Shown in pieces: positions 20,313 through 32,997 of a DNA stretch of 64,000 nt (within the stretch, counting starts at the first letter, position 1; each line of letters begins with the position of its first letter). The position numbers and the translations under genes were made by a program. The DNA lies in assembly GCA_012656075.1 (NCBI GenBank), contig JAAKBF010000367.1, positions 1 to 64,000 of the forward strand, read 5' to 3'. The notes under the pieces are model-generated. The model saw only the letters and a program-made list of their open reading frames with translations, had not been told where the DNA came from and searched no databases. This DNA comes from Phytophthora hibernalis (Eukaryota; Oomycota; Peronosporomycetes; Peronosporales; Peronosporaceae).

Positions 20313-22706
20313 CTAGTTTAAATGACTCCCATAGACCAATTCTTGAAGTTCAGGCGAGAGGTCCTTCTTATCCACCTTCGCCTTCAGAAGAGACGCTAGC
20401 TCGTTGAATGCTTCGCACTTTCCCGCGTCGTGGACTTGCTTGCACATCTTGCACCTCTTGAAACAATAGTGTGCAGAGTGCATGAGTCCCCACTGGCAGC
20501 ACACGGGCCATATTGTCGGCGACCGTCACGTCCGCCGAGGCCTCGGTTGTCTCGGTCGTGCGGGTATTGGTTATTCCCGTCCCTCGGCCGGCGATTGTCA
20601 GCCCGAGAAAACGTTCCCTCGGCGGTGTGGCGACGCTCCGAATCATTCGCAGCAGCCACATGACCGTGGTCTTCATCCGACGCATCGTCGCCCCAATACT
20701 TGTCCGAGCCTCGGTCACCCCTGCTGGGGTAGTACTCCGGGTCATATCCCTCGGTATAATCATAACCCCGCTCGATGCCTCGGCCGGTTCTCTCGCGGGT
20801 CGACCGAGCCGTCCACTTTCAACGCAGCGACCATGTCTGTCAGTGCTTCAGCTAGAGTAACCCTCGGTTGGTATTGGCGATCGTCTCGACGTCGGCTGTC
20901 GACAATACCGATCTTCTCGACGACGGCTATCATGTCGGTCACGCCGGTAGGGGTTCCGCGAATCCTCGGAGCGTCCATCGTCCCGACGACGACTATCATC
21001 CTGGCCCGTGGGACGTCGCACCGAGGACTTGGTTCCTTTTCTTCTCGCGACGTCGGAGGATATCATTTATCATATCTTCCAGGTCGTGAATATTCTTGAC
21101 CCGCACGTGACACATATGTTCTTCCAAGGCTTGGTCTTCGCACGTATCGAGAAAGTGTTCAACATGATCCTTGGCCTCACGACCTTCGTGCTCAAATTGT
21201 ACCCCGGCATTCCTGGCGTAGCCATTTAGCCGGTTCAAATAGTCGCAAACATGCTCCTTCTCTTCCCGCCTCGCCGAGTAATACCGTGCTTTCGCCGATT
21301 GATTAAATCGGGAACAATAGTACTTGATGAACGCATCGCTCAGCAATTTCCACGTTCGTCTCGTCTTCCGTCGGAGTTGTCGGTACCAATGCATCTTGGA
21401 GGCTCAGCTCGAACGCCATACACCATATATTCGGTGGCGTGTGGGTTCCGTTCATCTCGTAGATAAAGGCTCGGAGCCATTGCATTGACTTCTCGCTCTT
21501 GTCTCGGAGGCCGAGATAGGGTTTGATGTTGCCCAACGGGAGGTGCGTGGCGATTTCAAGCCTCGGTGTGGAGCTCTCATTCTCCATCGAGCTGAGCTCA
21601 CGGATTTGGCGTGCCCATTCTCCAGTCACGTCACCCCTTTGGTCTACGACGTCGAACGAATCATCGTCCGAGGAGTCGTCGTGCGTATCGAAGCGTCGGT
21701 CCGTCGTCCGACCTGTACTTCGGCCCGCCGTCGGAGCGGTCCGCGTACCCTCGGAGCCTTTTGCCAATCGCTCGGTACGGTCCGCTGACCGAGGCGTTAC
21801 CATGTGCGAATCTTGAAAGTACGCCGAAGCTGTCCCTTTCGCTGAGAACACACCCGTCCCGACCGATTTCTCTGGCTATCGCCCAGGAGTTGTCGGTAGC
21901 GGGACCCTCGATGATCCATCCCCTCGGTCGTGCGTGAGAGGCTCGTCCGACGGTTGGAGCCCGACACAGGCACACCAAAACCGTCCGAAGCTTCTGTTTC
22001 CACTTGCGCAGCGAGAGCGCGGCATCTTCGATCGAGCAACCATGAAGGTCGGCTTCGGTGGGGAGTGCTTGAGGTTCACAGCCCATAGCTCAGAATAGTT
22101 GTACCGTGTCCTCGGCCACCTGTTGGATGCTCCACGATTTCACTGGGACAACTAATTCTGCCCCGAGTTCCATCCACACGGCTTGTCAAATTGACTTTGG
22201 CGCAAAGGCCCGCATCCACTTGCTCTTCGTCATCGTCACCTCCATGCATCTTCCCAAAACCTTGTTGGCAGTCGAGTGTCCCCATTAACTGCAGGCCGAC
22301 TGCCGGTCGACCGAGAACTCGCGTCCTCGGTCATCGTCAGCGATCGGAGATCGCCGAGTCCATCTTCGTTGCCCTCGTGAGCTGGTTCAGGAACAGCCAC
22401 TTCGTCCAACTCATCGGTGAGGTTTCGCGCGAGCGAACTCACCCTCTCGGCCGCTACGGCCTGATGAGAAGGTAGCGGCTTCTGAAACCTCGGGCATCGC
22501 TGTCGCTTCTTCCAGGTATTCGCCTTCATCATCTTCTTTGGCTTCAGAGTAGTCCATCCGCTCGTCGAAGCTGTCCGAGCGCTCGTTGATCGACTCCAAA
22601 GTACTTGGGGTCGCGAGTGCTGGACCGGTCTCACCGAACCCTCGGTGCGCACTCCTCTCGGCTTCATCGGCGTTTCTGGTACCGCTGACTTCGCTCCTCT
22701 CGCCAT
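20313..22706 (-). pseudogene. Gypsy A gag
   Basis: It starts at ATG 22706 (MARGAKSAV), 89 nt past the primer site. A long acidic disordered region comes first. The capsid-like gag core is at ~21480-21000 (WLRAFIYEMNGTH, WYRQLRRKTRRTW, LSDAFIKYYCSRF, ARYYSARREEKEHVCDYL, RLNGYARNAGVQF). It ends with a Cys-rich tail (CFKRCKMCKQVHDAGKCEAF) and stops at 20313 after GSHLN. The same blocks occur in Gypsy B gag. Several single-base shifts (near 22600, 22285, 21850, 21395, 20660) break the frame. Confidence 0.8.
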
Positions 22707-22794
22707 CTTCTCTCTTCTTCTTCTCTTGTCTTCTCTCGAATGCTCGTTAGGGTAAGAACCTATATACAACCTAGACACACAGAAAGTCACTTTC

Positions 22795-22814
22795 AATCCC
22801 GGGTCGCGGCACCA
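22795..22814 (-). other. Primer binding site of Gypsy A
   Basis: On the minus strand TGGTGCCGCGACCCGGGATT follows the LTR end after two bases (AC). It is complementary to a tRNA ending AATCCCGGGTCGCGGCACCA, i.e. a tRNA with acceptor 5' strand GCCGCGA. Gypsy B has the identical site at 59899-59918. Confidence 0.85.
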
Positions 22815-22816
22815 GT

Positions 22817-23610
22817 TGTCGTGTAGGATCACGCAGAAATTCTCACTACCAAATGGTATGAGTCCCACCAATAACACTCGCTTCCCTAGTCAGGTCAACG
22901 AGCGTTGGATCAAACCTGAAGACCAGGAATGATCCCTTACGCCGGGTTGGATGTGAACCCTCTGTACACCTAGGTTGTATTAGGCCAATCCAACAACCTG
23001 CACCACTAGCCACGAGCGAGGGCTAGTATGCCATTGCGCTTTCGCGCGAACCCCAGCAGTCCCTCAGAAGGAAGGGTACCGGCTGTCAAGCCTAATATGG
23101 GTTTGCCGAGGTAAAACCTCGGCGGGTAGTAAATGTGTATGGAACACTCCGTTCCACTTTAATATATGGTGAACGACGCTTCTCGTCGCTCCCAACACTC
23201 GGCCACTCTAATCTCTTGACTGACCAGCAACAAACCCTCGGTTCGATGTACCTTAGGCTCGCTGATCAGCATCGCACAAGCCGAGCGTATCCAGACCCTA
23301 AGATAAGCTAGCTAGACTTACCGAAGACGGACTTGACCCTTGGTGACTTGGGGGAAGACTGCTGATTTATTTCTGTTCATCTATGGCTCTGAGAGCCTCT
23401 GTAGCCAATCCTATAGCTAGTCCTATATATAAATACAAATATCCAGTGTGAACCGATCCCCGTATGTGATCCTGTACCCGGCTCTATAAGACCGAGGGTA
23501 TGAAACTGAAATGGGTACAAACGAGGGTTCGTACCCTCGGCCGGGAGTTTATTATACCCGACCGATGTCTCGGTCACTAAACTATCGTGGTCACTGTGGC
23601 GCGGGAATGT
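22817..23610 (-). repeat. Gypsy A LTR shared by two copies
   Basis: It begins TGTCGTGTAG at 22817 next to the primer site; the other end is approximate. It is the inverse match of 1900-2675. On its left lie gag and pol of Gypsy A. On its right, without a second LTR, begins the aORF of another copy, so it acts as 5' LTR for one and 3' LTR for the other. It carries the stem GCCGAGGT/ACCTCGGC near 23104-23122. Confidence 0.75.
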
Positions 23611-23713
23611 AATCCGCCAATCAGGGCACGTCGGTCACTTTCCTTCAGCAAGGGCAACCTTGCCGACTGGCGACCGAGCGCCCAAAACCCAACACCACAA
23701 CTGCCCCGCCTCG

Positions 23714-23980
23714 ATGCAAGCTCCCACAAGTAGTGCGTGGCGTCGTGGTGCTCTTCGCACCATGGCTCATCCATCACGTCTTCTCTGCGACACCACCGCT
23801 GCCGCTCTCCGTGCCATCACTCCGAGCGACGAGGTAGGCTTCTCACCCTTCATCACCTCAACCTCCTGCGCTCCTTCTGACTCGTCGTTTCATCTTCCTT
23901 CTATATCACAGGCACGATCTCCGGAGTCTGCCGACGCTCCTGCCGACGTTCCTGGCCCCGCCGAGCCTTCGGTACCCCAA
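23714..23980 (+). pseudogene. A-family aORF N-terminus (second copy), truncated
   Basis: ATG 23714 opens a frame almost identical to the aORF start at 1776 (MQAPTSSAWRRG, MAHPSRLLCDTTAAALRA). The intron is conserved at 23834-23911: GTAGGC donor, TATATCACAG acceptor, 78 nt. The match stops at ~23975. The break falls on CCCAAAACCCAACACCACA (23976-23994), which is also present at 23681-23699, so a short direct repeat may have mediated the deletion. The frame then runs on to 24061 in unrelated sequence. Confidence 0.55.
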
Positions 23981-23994
23981 AACCCAACACCACA

Positions 23995-24670
23995 TGCGCC
24001 ACGCATTACAAATACAACCACATCCGAACTTGTGCGTCATATCGTTTTACAGTACGGTTAGTTCGGTGCATGCATTCTTTATGGACGCGGATGCAGCTTT
24101 TATAAAAGGCATGCACTCATAAAACTGAGTTGACCCCAAAATCACCGCAAAAAATAGTTACCCAACATTTACGGGCGCGTCTCTTTAGACATTCGTGCAC
24201 TACTATCGCTAAACATATGGGCTAACCTAGGCGCTAAACGCCTGAGGTGTAGCGAAGTGGGTCCTGCAACGTTAATGGTCGCAGCTTTTATGTCCGTTAA
24301 CGTTGCTTTAAGGGAACGTTAATGTTTTTCACGTACAGTTTCTGGAACGAGGGGGTGAAGGCAATCTACCACAGATATGTTTTAGGCAACTGTTATATGC
24401 TTCGACAGAGAGGCTTGCATATCGTTGATTTCTCTAGTCCTTGATTAACCCCATTCAGTCTATTTCAACGAGACAAGACTAAAAGACTCCTCGTACTGCG
24501 ATCAGGGCTGAGGCAAACGTGAGAGCTCCTTCGATTTTGTGGATTTGAGGACCATGATACCCATCCCCAAATTACGGTGCTGTAAGGGATTTATGTTGCT
24601 CTTGGAAGATATTAAGTTGCTGCAGATCATTGATGCAAATTAATTAACGTTGTAGGAACGCCATTCGAGG
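23995..24670. other. Unassigned AT-rich stretch
   Basis: No coding frame or repeat family recognised. TATAAAA occurs near 24093 and a GTTAACGTT-like motif recurs near 24264-24320. Confidence 0.4.
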
Positions 24671-25723
24671 TGTAGTAATTTCGGGTTTCGTCATACGCCT
24701 CAACTAGTACCAGCCTGAACTAGGAGTGGTGGATTCTTAGGACCGGTGATGCGCGGTAGTGACTCGGCTGTACGACCGAAGCCACGGTCTTAGGACCTGA
24801 GAAGTACAGTCGAGTCTAAGGAGTGGTGATCGACAGTACGTCCCGGCAAGAGACTTAGGAGCTGTGGCTACCAGTACCAACTCGGCTGATATTCTGGATA
24901 TGATGATCCGGACAACAGACGAGGTCAACGGTCGGCACTGGGCTGAAGGGACGGTGCGGACGCTAGAGAGACGCGGAACTCGTGAGATCTATAACGACCA
25001 CCGCATACTTAAAGATTGTATGGGCGGGCACCAACGGACAACAGCTCAACTCAAGTGACATCCACGGGATTTCAGAGCCGGCGAGCTCAGCTGAGGAGTC
25101 AGATGAGGTCGAAACGGCCCCATTTCATTTGAGAATTGTAAAGGATATTTAGGAAACCAAGAAAAGGATTTTCAGGTCCTCAGAAGATAACAGATCTAAC
25201 AGAGCAGAATTTTCGAAGTCCAAGACAAGTGTATACCTCTCCGGCAAGTCCCTGCATGGGCTGGATTATGACTGCCGTTGACATCCGAGAGGCATAGCTT
25301 GTACGGTGTTGACTGGTAGCGCCAAGACAAACGGTCGGCCCGGGAAGGGCGTGTCTCGCTACGCGCGAAGAAGAAATCTTGTCGAACTCAGCGAATCGGT
25401 ACGCCGAATAGTCCGGGTGCCGTAACACTTTCAGCCGAGTAGCTTTTGCCTCGGCGACCCCTAAACGCGCTCGCGCGCGTCGCCCACCCTTTGATGGATG
25501 ACACGGGGATAAGTACAGTGGTCAGCGGAACTCGGCTGACCCTGGAAGATTGGCTGGCTTGGTTGCCTGGCATTCAACGAGTGCAGCCCTACCTGACCCG
25601 GTAGGGCCGGATCGCTAGTGGACAACCAGGCGCAGGCCAACAACGCCGACCTAACTCGGCGATTGTTGTGATAGCAAGGTAGAAATCCACGTCTGATGAA
25701 ATTGTGTGTTTTCAACAACACAT
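24671..25723 (+). repeat. Solo LTR related to Gypsy B (diverged)
   Basis: From ~25100 to 25723 the sequence follows the reverse complement of the Gypsy B LTR (59921-60545): blocks AGAGCAGAATTTTCGAAGTCC, GGCAAGTCCCTGCATGGGCT, CGAGAGGCATAGCTTGT, CGGTCGGCCCGGGAAGGGCG and the end CAACAACACA. The start at TGTAGTAATTTCGGG is my best guess and gives ~1050 bp, close to the 1004 bp of the B LTR. No internal sequence flanks it and no clear target duplication is visible. Confidence 0.6.
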
Positions 25724-27287
25724 ACCCCAGCTAGCACTTCTTTGATCAGTACTACAAGCAAAACACTGCGGATCGTAAAAGTATGGACTCTACATGGCTA
25801 CATCAATCTTACAGTTTCGAGTGTAAACGCAAAGATTTACTTTATTATCCTGAATTATACGCAATAAAGAAACAGTATTTACAGAAATTGTGGTCACTTG
25901 AGCTGGCAACGTCATAGTCGTGTCCCTCTTGGTTTTGCGCCCAGCATGTTCTAACCGTACATGCGAGCCTCTGGCGCTTGAGTGCAAAAACAAGACTCCG
26001 TTGTCACTGAGTGCGGTGAAAATAACAAATCTTGCATGTAGTGTAACAGGATATGTAATAAAAGAGATATGTTATTCAATTTTCAACTGATGTCTCATGG
26101 GTTAAATAAATGTACTACTGGTTTATCAGCTATTACAGGCTTTAAATACGCTTTTCAACATATATTGGAAGGTTTATGCAGGATATAATAAAGGTTGGGA
26201 CTCTAACACTGGGCAGAGCTCTGGAATTAAACCCAGAGCATGCCTTGGGTTAATATACAGGCATATTGGATTGTGATATATTCACTAAACAGCTTGATCC
26301 TGCGCTCGACATAAGAATGAACAACACAAATACTGACAGCAGTGCCTATTTTCGATTATTACGTCCAGATTACCGTTCGTTACTTGGATGATCCCACCTT
26401 GTGGTGCTCCGCCATCGTGAAGCACCCGAAACAAAGAGGGCAGTTACAACTCTTGGAGACAGCAATCATGGTTGCTCGGTCTGTTGCCGCGGTCAACATT
26501 CTTGCTGAACTCACACAAAAATGATATTAGCTCATTAGTGAAAGAGATACAGTAGCGCCGCCGCTTATCTCGATATTTGGGGTGCAGTGTGAGACAAAGC
26601 GCACGCGTGAACAGATTCCAGCTGCATGTTGAGCACGTCGCAGCTGACACCACACAGGTCTACAGCGCTGAAACTGCCGCATATTGTCCTTGTTGAGCTG
26701 GTATCACGAGCTGTTGACCTTGCATCAGCGACTCGACAGTAGGATCACTTGTCATAAACCCATCGGCTCGAATCCAGCATGCGGAGTCGAGCAACAGCCC
26801 AAAGAAGTTCGCTGTCCTGGAGCACGTGCAACCAAGGGAATGGTATGCACTAGTATGTAGACCGGCTGTTGAGTTTGCATGGGAGCTCCAGGATGGTGCA
26901 CACATGGTGTAAATTTAGTTTGCTCCCGACGGCCAGCGTCTCGAGCTATATCCATGGGCACAACTTGTACAAGCGACGAAGCCCTTGGATTTTGCAGGAG
27001 ATCCTCGCCGCTGATACAGGTTTCTTGATCTCGTAGTGGATGCGGCGTAGATAATTCCGTGCGTGGCGTACCGGAATCAGCATCACTAATGCTCTCGCAA
27101 GCGCGATCGTTACTCGGCCGACCAGTCGAAGCTGCCGTTTGATCGAGGTCGGCGACTTGCCTGACGAGTCGTCAGTAGACCCTTTTGTCATGTAGAAATA
27201 CTGACGAAGGAGCGGGTTTCCTGGCCTTCTTGCGACGCGCGCGCGCTTAGCCTTCTCTTTCGCCTTCTTCGACTTGGCCTTAGCGGT
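25724..27287. other. Unassigned stretch with weak coding remnants
   Basis: No gene recognised. A plus-strand remnant near 26760-26910 reads coding-like (PKKFAVLEHVQPREWYALV, then FAWELQDGAHMV) but has no identified family. A Lys/Arg-rich minus-strand patch lies at 27190-27290. The rest is AT-rich. Confidence 0.35.
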
Positions 27288-27607
27288 ACTGTAACGGGGT
27301 TACATGAAGAGTGTCTGCCCCCTTCAGAATGGTTATGTGATGTGCCCCACACCACTGACACGTCACCGACGTGCTCTCGCAGCCACCCAATCGGAGCTTC
27401 GGCATTAATCTAGGATTTAGTATTTGTGATGTAGAATTTGTATTGCAGACCAAAGTTTACATCTGACCTTAAATCACAGTCTTAAAACTACGCTGTCGAA
27501 CTAACTAGTCCTTTTGACAAAGGACCTGTGAACTGCTGCTCACTAAGAGTTTGTAAACTCTCTTCTCCACACTTCCTCAAAACAAGGTGTTGTGTGACCC
27601 CGCCACA
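27288..27607 (+). repeat. Probable 5' LTR of Gypsy C
   Basis: A TGTAACGGGG start and a CGCCACA end bound 320 bp. TTGGTAGCACTTGTAG follows directly and could be the primer site. The gag ATG is at 27692. Without a second copy the ends are tentative. Confidence 0.4.
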
Positions 27608-27691
27608 CTTGGTAGCACTTGTAGTCAATCATACACCTACGCGGTTAGATTGTACTACATGACCTTCTGTGGTCTCAAGAACTGAGCCATC

Positions 27692-28760
27692 ATGGATCGA
27701 AATAACGTTTCTTATTTGACCAACACTCAGTTCGAGTCGGTCCGGAAGATGGATGACATCTTCGGCAGTGATGTCCTGCAGCGCTTGGTGATGGCAACAC
27801 CCACCGAGAAGGTCGAGCGTGTAAACCCTTTCGACACGTACGAGAAGGCGCTTATCGCACACGTGCGGGAAACATGTAGGCTCCATCACCTGAACCAAGG
27901 CTGATACAGCATAATCCGTTGAGGCTGAAAGTGCAGCCCTACCAGGGCAAGGAGGAGAGAACCACCACTTCTGGGTGCGGAAGGTTGAGCTCGCGATGGA
28001 CGCTGCTATTCTTGCGAACGAGCGCCTCCGAGTCGCCTTCGCGATCTCAAATCTGGGCGGCCGCGCCAAGACATGGGCATATACCTGCGAGGCGACGTCG
28101 CCGGGATGCTTTACATTGTGGACTCTGCTGTGTGAGCAGCTCAGAGACGACTTACTTCCAGCGAATTATGAATATCGCTAGTGTTCGCGCTTCCTCGCCT
28201 GCAATCAAGGGAAGAGTGCGCTGCACGAGTACATCCAGGAGGTGCGCATTCTCGCCGCATCTCTGGTAGGCAACCCCACATCAAGGTGACTGTGTTTATG
28301 GACGGCCTGCGAGTAGGCCCGGCCGCACACAACTATTCCGAGTGCTGGCCACTACGATAGAAGAAGCGATCCAGGTCGCTTCTTCAGGAGGAGTACAATC
28401 ACAAACAGGCTGTACGCCTGCCACTGCGTGGCAGGCTGTTCCTCCATAACGGGGGTACACAGGGAGGTAGCTCCGGATGTGGAGCTACTGGCGGGGCCAC
28501 GCCAATGGACTTGGGTCTAGCCAAGCAGAATGACATCCGCTGCTTCGTCTGACACAAGGCATCGGGCTCATAAAATGTGCATGTGCTGCGAGAGGACAAG
28601 GGAACGACTTCCTCCCCAACCTTACGGTCCGAAGGGTCGCTGGCAGAAGCCGCTACCCGACGCCAGGGGATGCAGGAAACCAGTAGGGGCGGGAGCCATA
28701 CTGGGAAGATTAAGGTCTTCATGAGAGGTACGAGGGTGGCAAGCACCATGAAGACTTACC
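27692..28760 (+). pseudogene. Gypsy C gag
   Basis: ATG 27692 opens a frame to 27904. A gag-like stretch follows in other frames (KVELAMDAAILANERLRVAFAI, NLGGRAKTWAY, LCEQLRDDLLPANYEYR). Near 28535-28600 a CCHC knuckle is recognisable but two of its Cys positions read as TGA stops (DIRCFV-stop-HKASGS-stop). The gene is dead. Confidence 0.6.
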
Positions 28761-28811
28761 CCTGAGAGTCTCTGTACTCTCGAAGAGGAGAAGGGTAGCG
28801 GTGGGCTGCTT

Positions 28812-31800
28812 GTGGTACATGCAAATGTACGGGGATATGATCATCCCTTGAGAATTTTGATCGATTCCGGAGCGTCAAAGAACTTTGCGCGCCGTCGGTC
28901 GGTCGCTTGTAATAGCGACAAGATTGCCGATGCTTTACGTGAAAGCAAAGGGAACGGGCAGGTCCTGACTAAACTTGCTAACGGTATTGTAGTGGAGATG
29001 TGATGAACCTGTCCGTCAAGTTTGAGGACTCTTACTCCACCGAACGATTCCTCGTTCTAGATATGGACCATTACGACTTGATCCTGGGTATGCTATGGCT
29101 GGAAAAGCATGGCCCTGGATCGACTGGCGTGACAAGAACATCGGGGTCATCCGGCCTGCTGCTACTGACAGAGCATTGGTGAGTAATGTTCCCACCTCTG
29201 TCAGAAGTCATGCTCCTCGCCGGAACCGAGTCGGAAACGACTCCGAGAAATTGGTTGCAGCATATACAGCAACGGGTGTTGAACACACCGTCCGTTACGG
29301 ACAATGGACCCCCACCGGCAACTCCGGTGGACAGGACTTTGGGTCCGGCGAGACCAGCAGCACCCATCTCTCATGATCGTGGAGCCGTATGAGCCTCGAC
29401 TGCGCCAGTGCCCGCGGGCGCTGGTCACCCAAGTGAAGCAAGATCACGTGAGACTAACAAAGTCGAGACCGTGGCTTGGGCGGAGGTTGCCGAGAGCACC
29501 TCCTGCGTGGGTAACGAAGATTCACACGGGGTCGTGAAGACGACGGACCCATCCCCTCTTGCCTCATCGCCGGACGTGGGTAACGAAGAACCACGCCGGC
29601 ATGGGGATCGACAACGCTGTCGCGGCCGAACGCCGAGCCTGGTGAAACAGACTGGAGTCGCTGGGAGCGACTCGAATTTATCTAATGCTCCTCCGGCACG
29701 GCCGGCCGAAAATGTAATCACATCTTCGATGCCGAGACCGGTTGTAAGGTCAAGGCAGGGGTCATAGTATTGACGGCCTAACCTGAGGTGTCAGAACTTC
29801 TGACATCGACAAAATGTCGATGGGTGACTTCCTGGCCAACCTGAAGGGTGGAGAGATCGCCGAAATGGTGCCCCTGAAGACGGAGCCCACTCCTGAGGAG
29901 TTAAACTCTTCCTCAGCCATAGACGAGGGAGTCTTGAGGGAGCTCTGAAAGAAACGCGCAGCGCGGATGGGTTCCGATATTCTCGATAACTCGCAGGATC
30001 CGGTGTATCCTTTGGTGAAAGTGTTTTCGGACGTGGTGTCCAAGGACCCACTGTCCCAACTCCCACCTGATCGGGGAGTTAGGCACGAGATCGATCTCGT
30101 GCCGGGCACAAAGTATTGTGTGGCCAGGCAATGACCATTGCCACGCGAGCTGTGCGAGGTAATTGATGACTTTTTCGCCGCAAAAGCAGGAATGGTGCGT
30201 GAGTCGAAGTCTCCACACTCGACGCTCACATTCTGTGTTCGCAAACCGAACGGAAATGGGCGTCTAGTACACAAGCTGAACAACGCGACTGTGCCAGTCC
30301 AGACACCCACCGATGTTTCGTTGAGCAACATGGCGGGCTGTGAGCTTTATAGCGCGCTGGGCCTGGTAAACGGATACTACTAGATCCTGATGCGCGAAAT
30401 CGACATCCCGCTCACCGCGGTGAGCACCACAAGCGGCATTATTTGTGAGTGACGACGGGAACGCGTTGGCCAACACTTCGTAGGTTAGCTTTGAATGTGT
30501 TCAGCTTGGTGACTTCAAGTGCAGCTTCAGAGCGTAACTTTTCTTTTCGCGATTTCATCCACAACAAGCTCACAAATGCACTGAGTGCACCGAATGTCGA
30601 CAAACTACTGTACATCAAGGCGAACTATAACTACAAGCGGGGGTACAACGACGACGGCACATATGCATAAAAACTAGATTTTAGTAGTTTAAACCAATAA
30701 AAAACCATAAACCTAATTGAATTTGAAAAAGGGACAGGTTTTACCAGCCCTGATCTCTCAAATGCGCCAGCGACATTCAATCGCTTGGTCACACAGCTGT
30801 TCAGACTCACACATACGTACTTTGACGATATTATCGTTCATAGCCGTGTCGAAGAAGGCAAGACGCCTATTAAGGTGCATCTCGAGCACGAGCACCTCCG
30901 TCGAGTGTGAGAGCCAACAAGCTCTATTACAACATCGACAAGTGCTTCTTTGCAGCGGAGGAAATTAAGGTCCTCGGCTGCTTCGTCAGCAGCGTCGTCG
31001 TTCGAGCCGACCCTGAAAAAGTGAAGGACATTGCGGCCTGGCCCACACCACGATCCCAAAAGGATCTCCGAAAGTGGTTGGGCCTTGTCAACTTCCTGCA
31101 CAAGTACAGTGCAGGGTATGCCGGACTGGCACGACTCCTGTCAGATCTTCTCAAGAAGGATGATGACTGGCTTTGGGGAAGCCCGCACCAAGCGGTCTTT
31201 GACAGCATCTAGGCGAGCTTGCAGCGCGGGTTAGTCCTGACATTGCCGGATGAAACGAAATCGTTTAGCATCGTCTGCGACGCTTCTGACTATGCGATCG
31301 GCTGTGCGCTGTTGCAGGACGACGAAGACGGACACGAGGGAGTAATATCGTTCCAGTCCAGACAGCTGAAAGCCTCCGAGGGGACTACCCTGTCCATGAC
31401 AAGGAACTCCTAGCGATAAAATACGTCCTTGTCAAATTCCGGTGCGTCTCTTGGGCTCCAAATCTATACGGACTACGCGTCCTTGTGGACTGCGACCAAC
31501 TCGCCGCACTTGTCACAACACAAGCTGGCTGTCATTCTTCGCGGAATATAACGTCCGCGTCAAATACAAGCCTAGCAAGCTCAACGTGCTTGGCAATGCG
31601 TTGTCACGTCGACCTGACTACACATTAGTCGTGTTACGACAGATCTGTACGATCCGATATGCACGGCATATCGAAATGACAAGAATCTCTCACCCATCGT
31701 GCGGTTCCTTGCCGCGGTCAAGGAGGCCAAGCCTGTGTGGCTCATGCCACGCCAAAGATCGCGACTCCATCGCTATGCGGGGTCGACGGTCTTCTCCACT

Positions 31801-32997
31801 ATCGCATGGATGCTAGTGATCCTCCCCGTGTCGTTGTTCTAAACGACGAGGATCTGAAGTATGATATACTTTTGGAGGCGCATGATGCGCCGTCCGTCTC
31901 GTGAGAAGACCTTCTTGTCGGTCTTCCAGATCTTCTGGTGGGCCCACCTGTACAAGTGGGTCGCCACCTACGTGAAGACCTGCGAAAAATGCCAGCAGGT
32001 CAATCCCGTTGGCCATGCGTTCGGCTCCTTTGCAGAACCTGTCGGTCCCTGTCGACTGCTGGAAGTCGATAAGCCTCGACTTCGTCTTCGGGCTACCGGA
32101 TCATCCCAAGGCAACACGGGCATCCTGATGTTCGTGTGCCGTTTGAGCAAGATGGTACAGCTCGCTCCGGTTGCCGGGGAACAGGCTGCAAGGATGTTCC
32201 TGGGTAGCGTGTTCCGCTATCATGGCCTTCCGGATACAATTGTCTCTGACCGTGACCCCAGATTCACGGGCGCACTTTGGAAAACGCTGTTCCACTTGCT
32301 GGGAACTGGGCTCCTTATGTTCACTGCTGGCCATCCGCAAACGGATGACCAGACCGAGCGCGTCAATCGCGTGTTTGAGGACACTCTGCACAGCGTCTGT
32401 GCGGAGTCCCCTCGCACGTGGTCGGACCGACTACCCATGGTTGAGTTCGCACTCAACAATGCGGTGCACGCGTCAACGGGGTTCACCCCGTTTTACCTCA
32501 ATGAGTTACGGTATCCCCTAGCGCCTCTCGCTCTTCGAGGTGGCACCGTGTCTTCCGTCGTATGTAAGGGAGAGGCTCGGAAGTCCCTTTCCTCTTAATT
32601 GTCGGACGTAACACCGGCTTCATTTCGGAAACAGTTATCAACCTTTGTCGATAGCATGCTTAATGTAATAAGCCGGCACGGACGGTATGGCTACTGCCCA
32701 AGATAAATAAAAGGAGTACTCTGACCAACATGGAAGAGGAAACGTTAACGTTTTAAAGTGGGTGAGCTAGTACTACTTGACACTAGGAAGCTACCACTAA
32801 ACCTGGTAAGTTCCGTGGACAGCAATAAGTTGAAGCACCGATTCATTGGACCCTTCGTGGTCCTGAGTAGGCATGGTGCTGCCTACATAATCACCTTGTC
32901 TACGTCGATGGCGACTCACCCGACATTTTGTGTGGGTCGCCTGAAGCGCTACTACTACCCTCTGGGTCAGGGCTCCTACGACTGCGACTCCCGGTGA
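28812..32997 (+). pseudogene. Gypsy C pol (protease to integrase)
   Basis: Protease near 28855 (LRILIDSGASKNFARR), then LILGMLWLEKHGP. RT from ~30138 (CVRKPNGNGRLVHKLNNATV), split at 30450-30733 by a hAT fragment, and resuming with LSNAPATFNRLVTQLF, YFDDIIVHS and IKVLGCFVS. RNase H near 31260 (FSIVCDASDYAIGCALLQD). Integrase H2C2 end (CEKCQQVNP) near 31980 and core near 32240-32480 (DTIVSDRDPRFTG, ERVNRVFEDTL). A short tail domain ends it (KLKHRFIGPFVV to VGRLKRYY), without chromodomain. Frame breaks and stops recur. Confidence 0.8.
30450..30733 (+). mobile_element. hAT transposase C-terminal fragment inside Gypsy C RT
   Basis: The frame 30449-30670 reads LALNVFSLVTSSAASERNFS, then DFIHNKLTNAL and VDKLLYIKANYN, the hAT C-terminal dimerisation block. 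Gypsy RT sequence stops at AVSTTSGIICE on the left and resumes at LSNAPATF on the right. Only the very end of a transposase is present, so this is a fragment carried in, not a mobile copy. Confidence 0.75.

Larger units (their letters stand above)
16746..23610 (-). mobile_element. Gypsy A: 5' LTR, gag and pol up to RNase H; 3' part lost
   Basis: Minus-strand Ty3/Gypsy element with LTR 22817-~23610, primer site 22795-22814, gag, protease, RT and RNase H. Integrase, chromodomain, aORF and 3' LTR are missing because the element stops at ~16745 in DDE transposase sequence. Gag and pol align throughout with Gypsy B but the DNA is clearly diverged. CCTCGGT motifs recur along it (for example 16938, 19353, 19523, 20541, 20709, 20749, 20862). 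Confidence 0.85.

Noticed and set aside
25180..25720. Coding gene suggested by several ~80-codon minus-strand frames
   Set aside because: The sequence is LTR, matched to the Gypsy B LTR.
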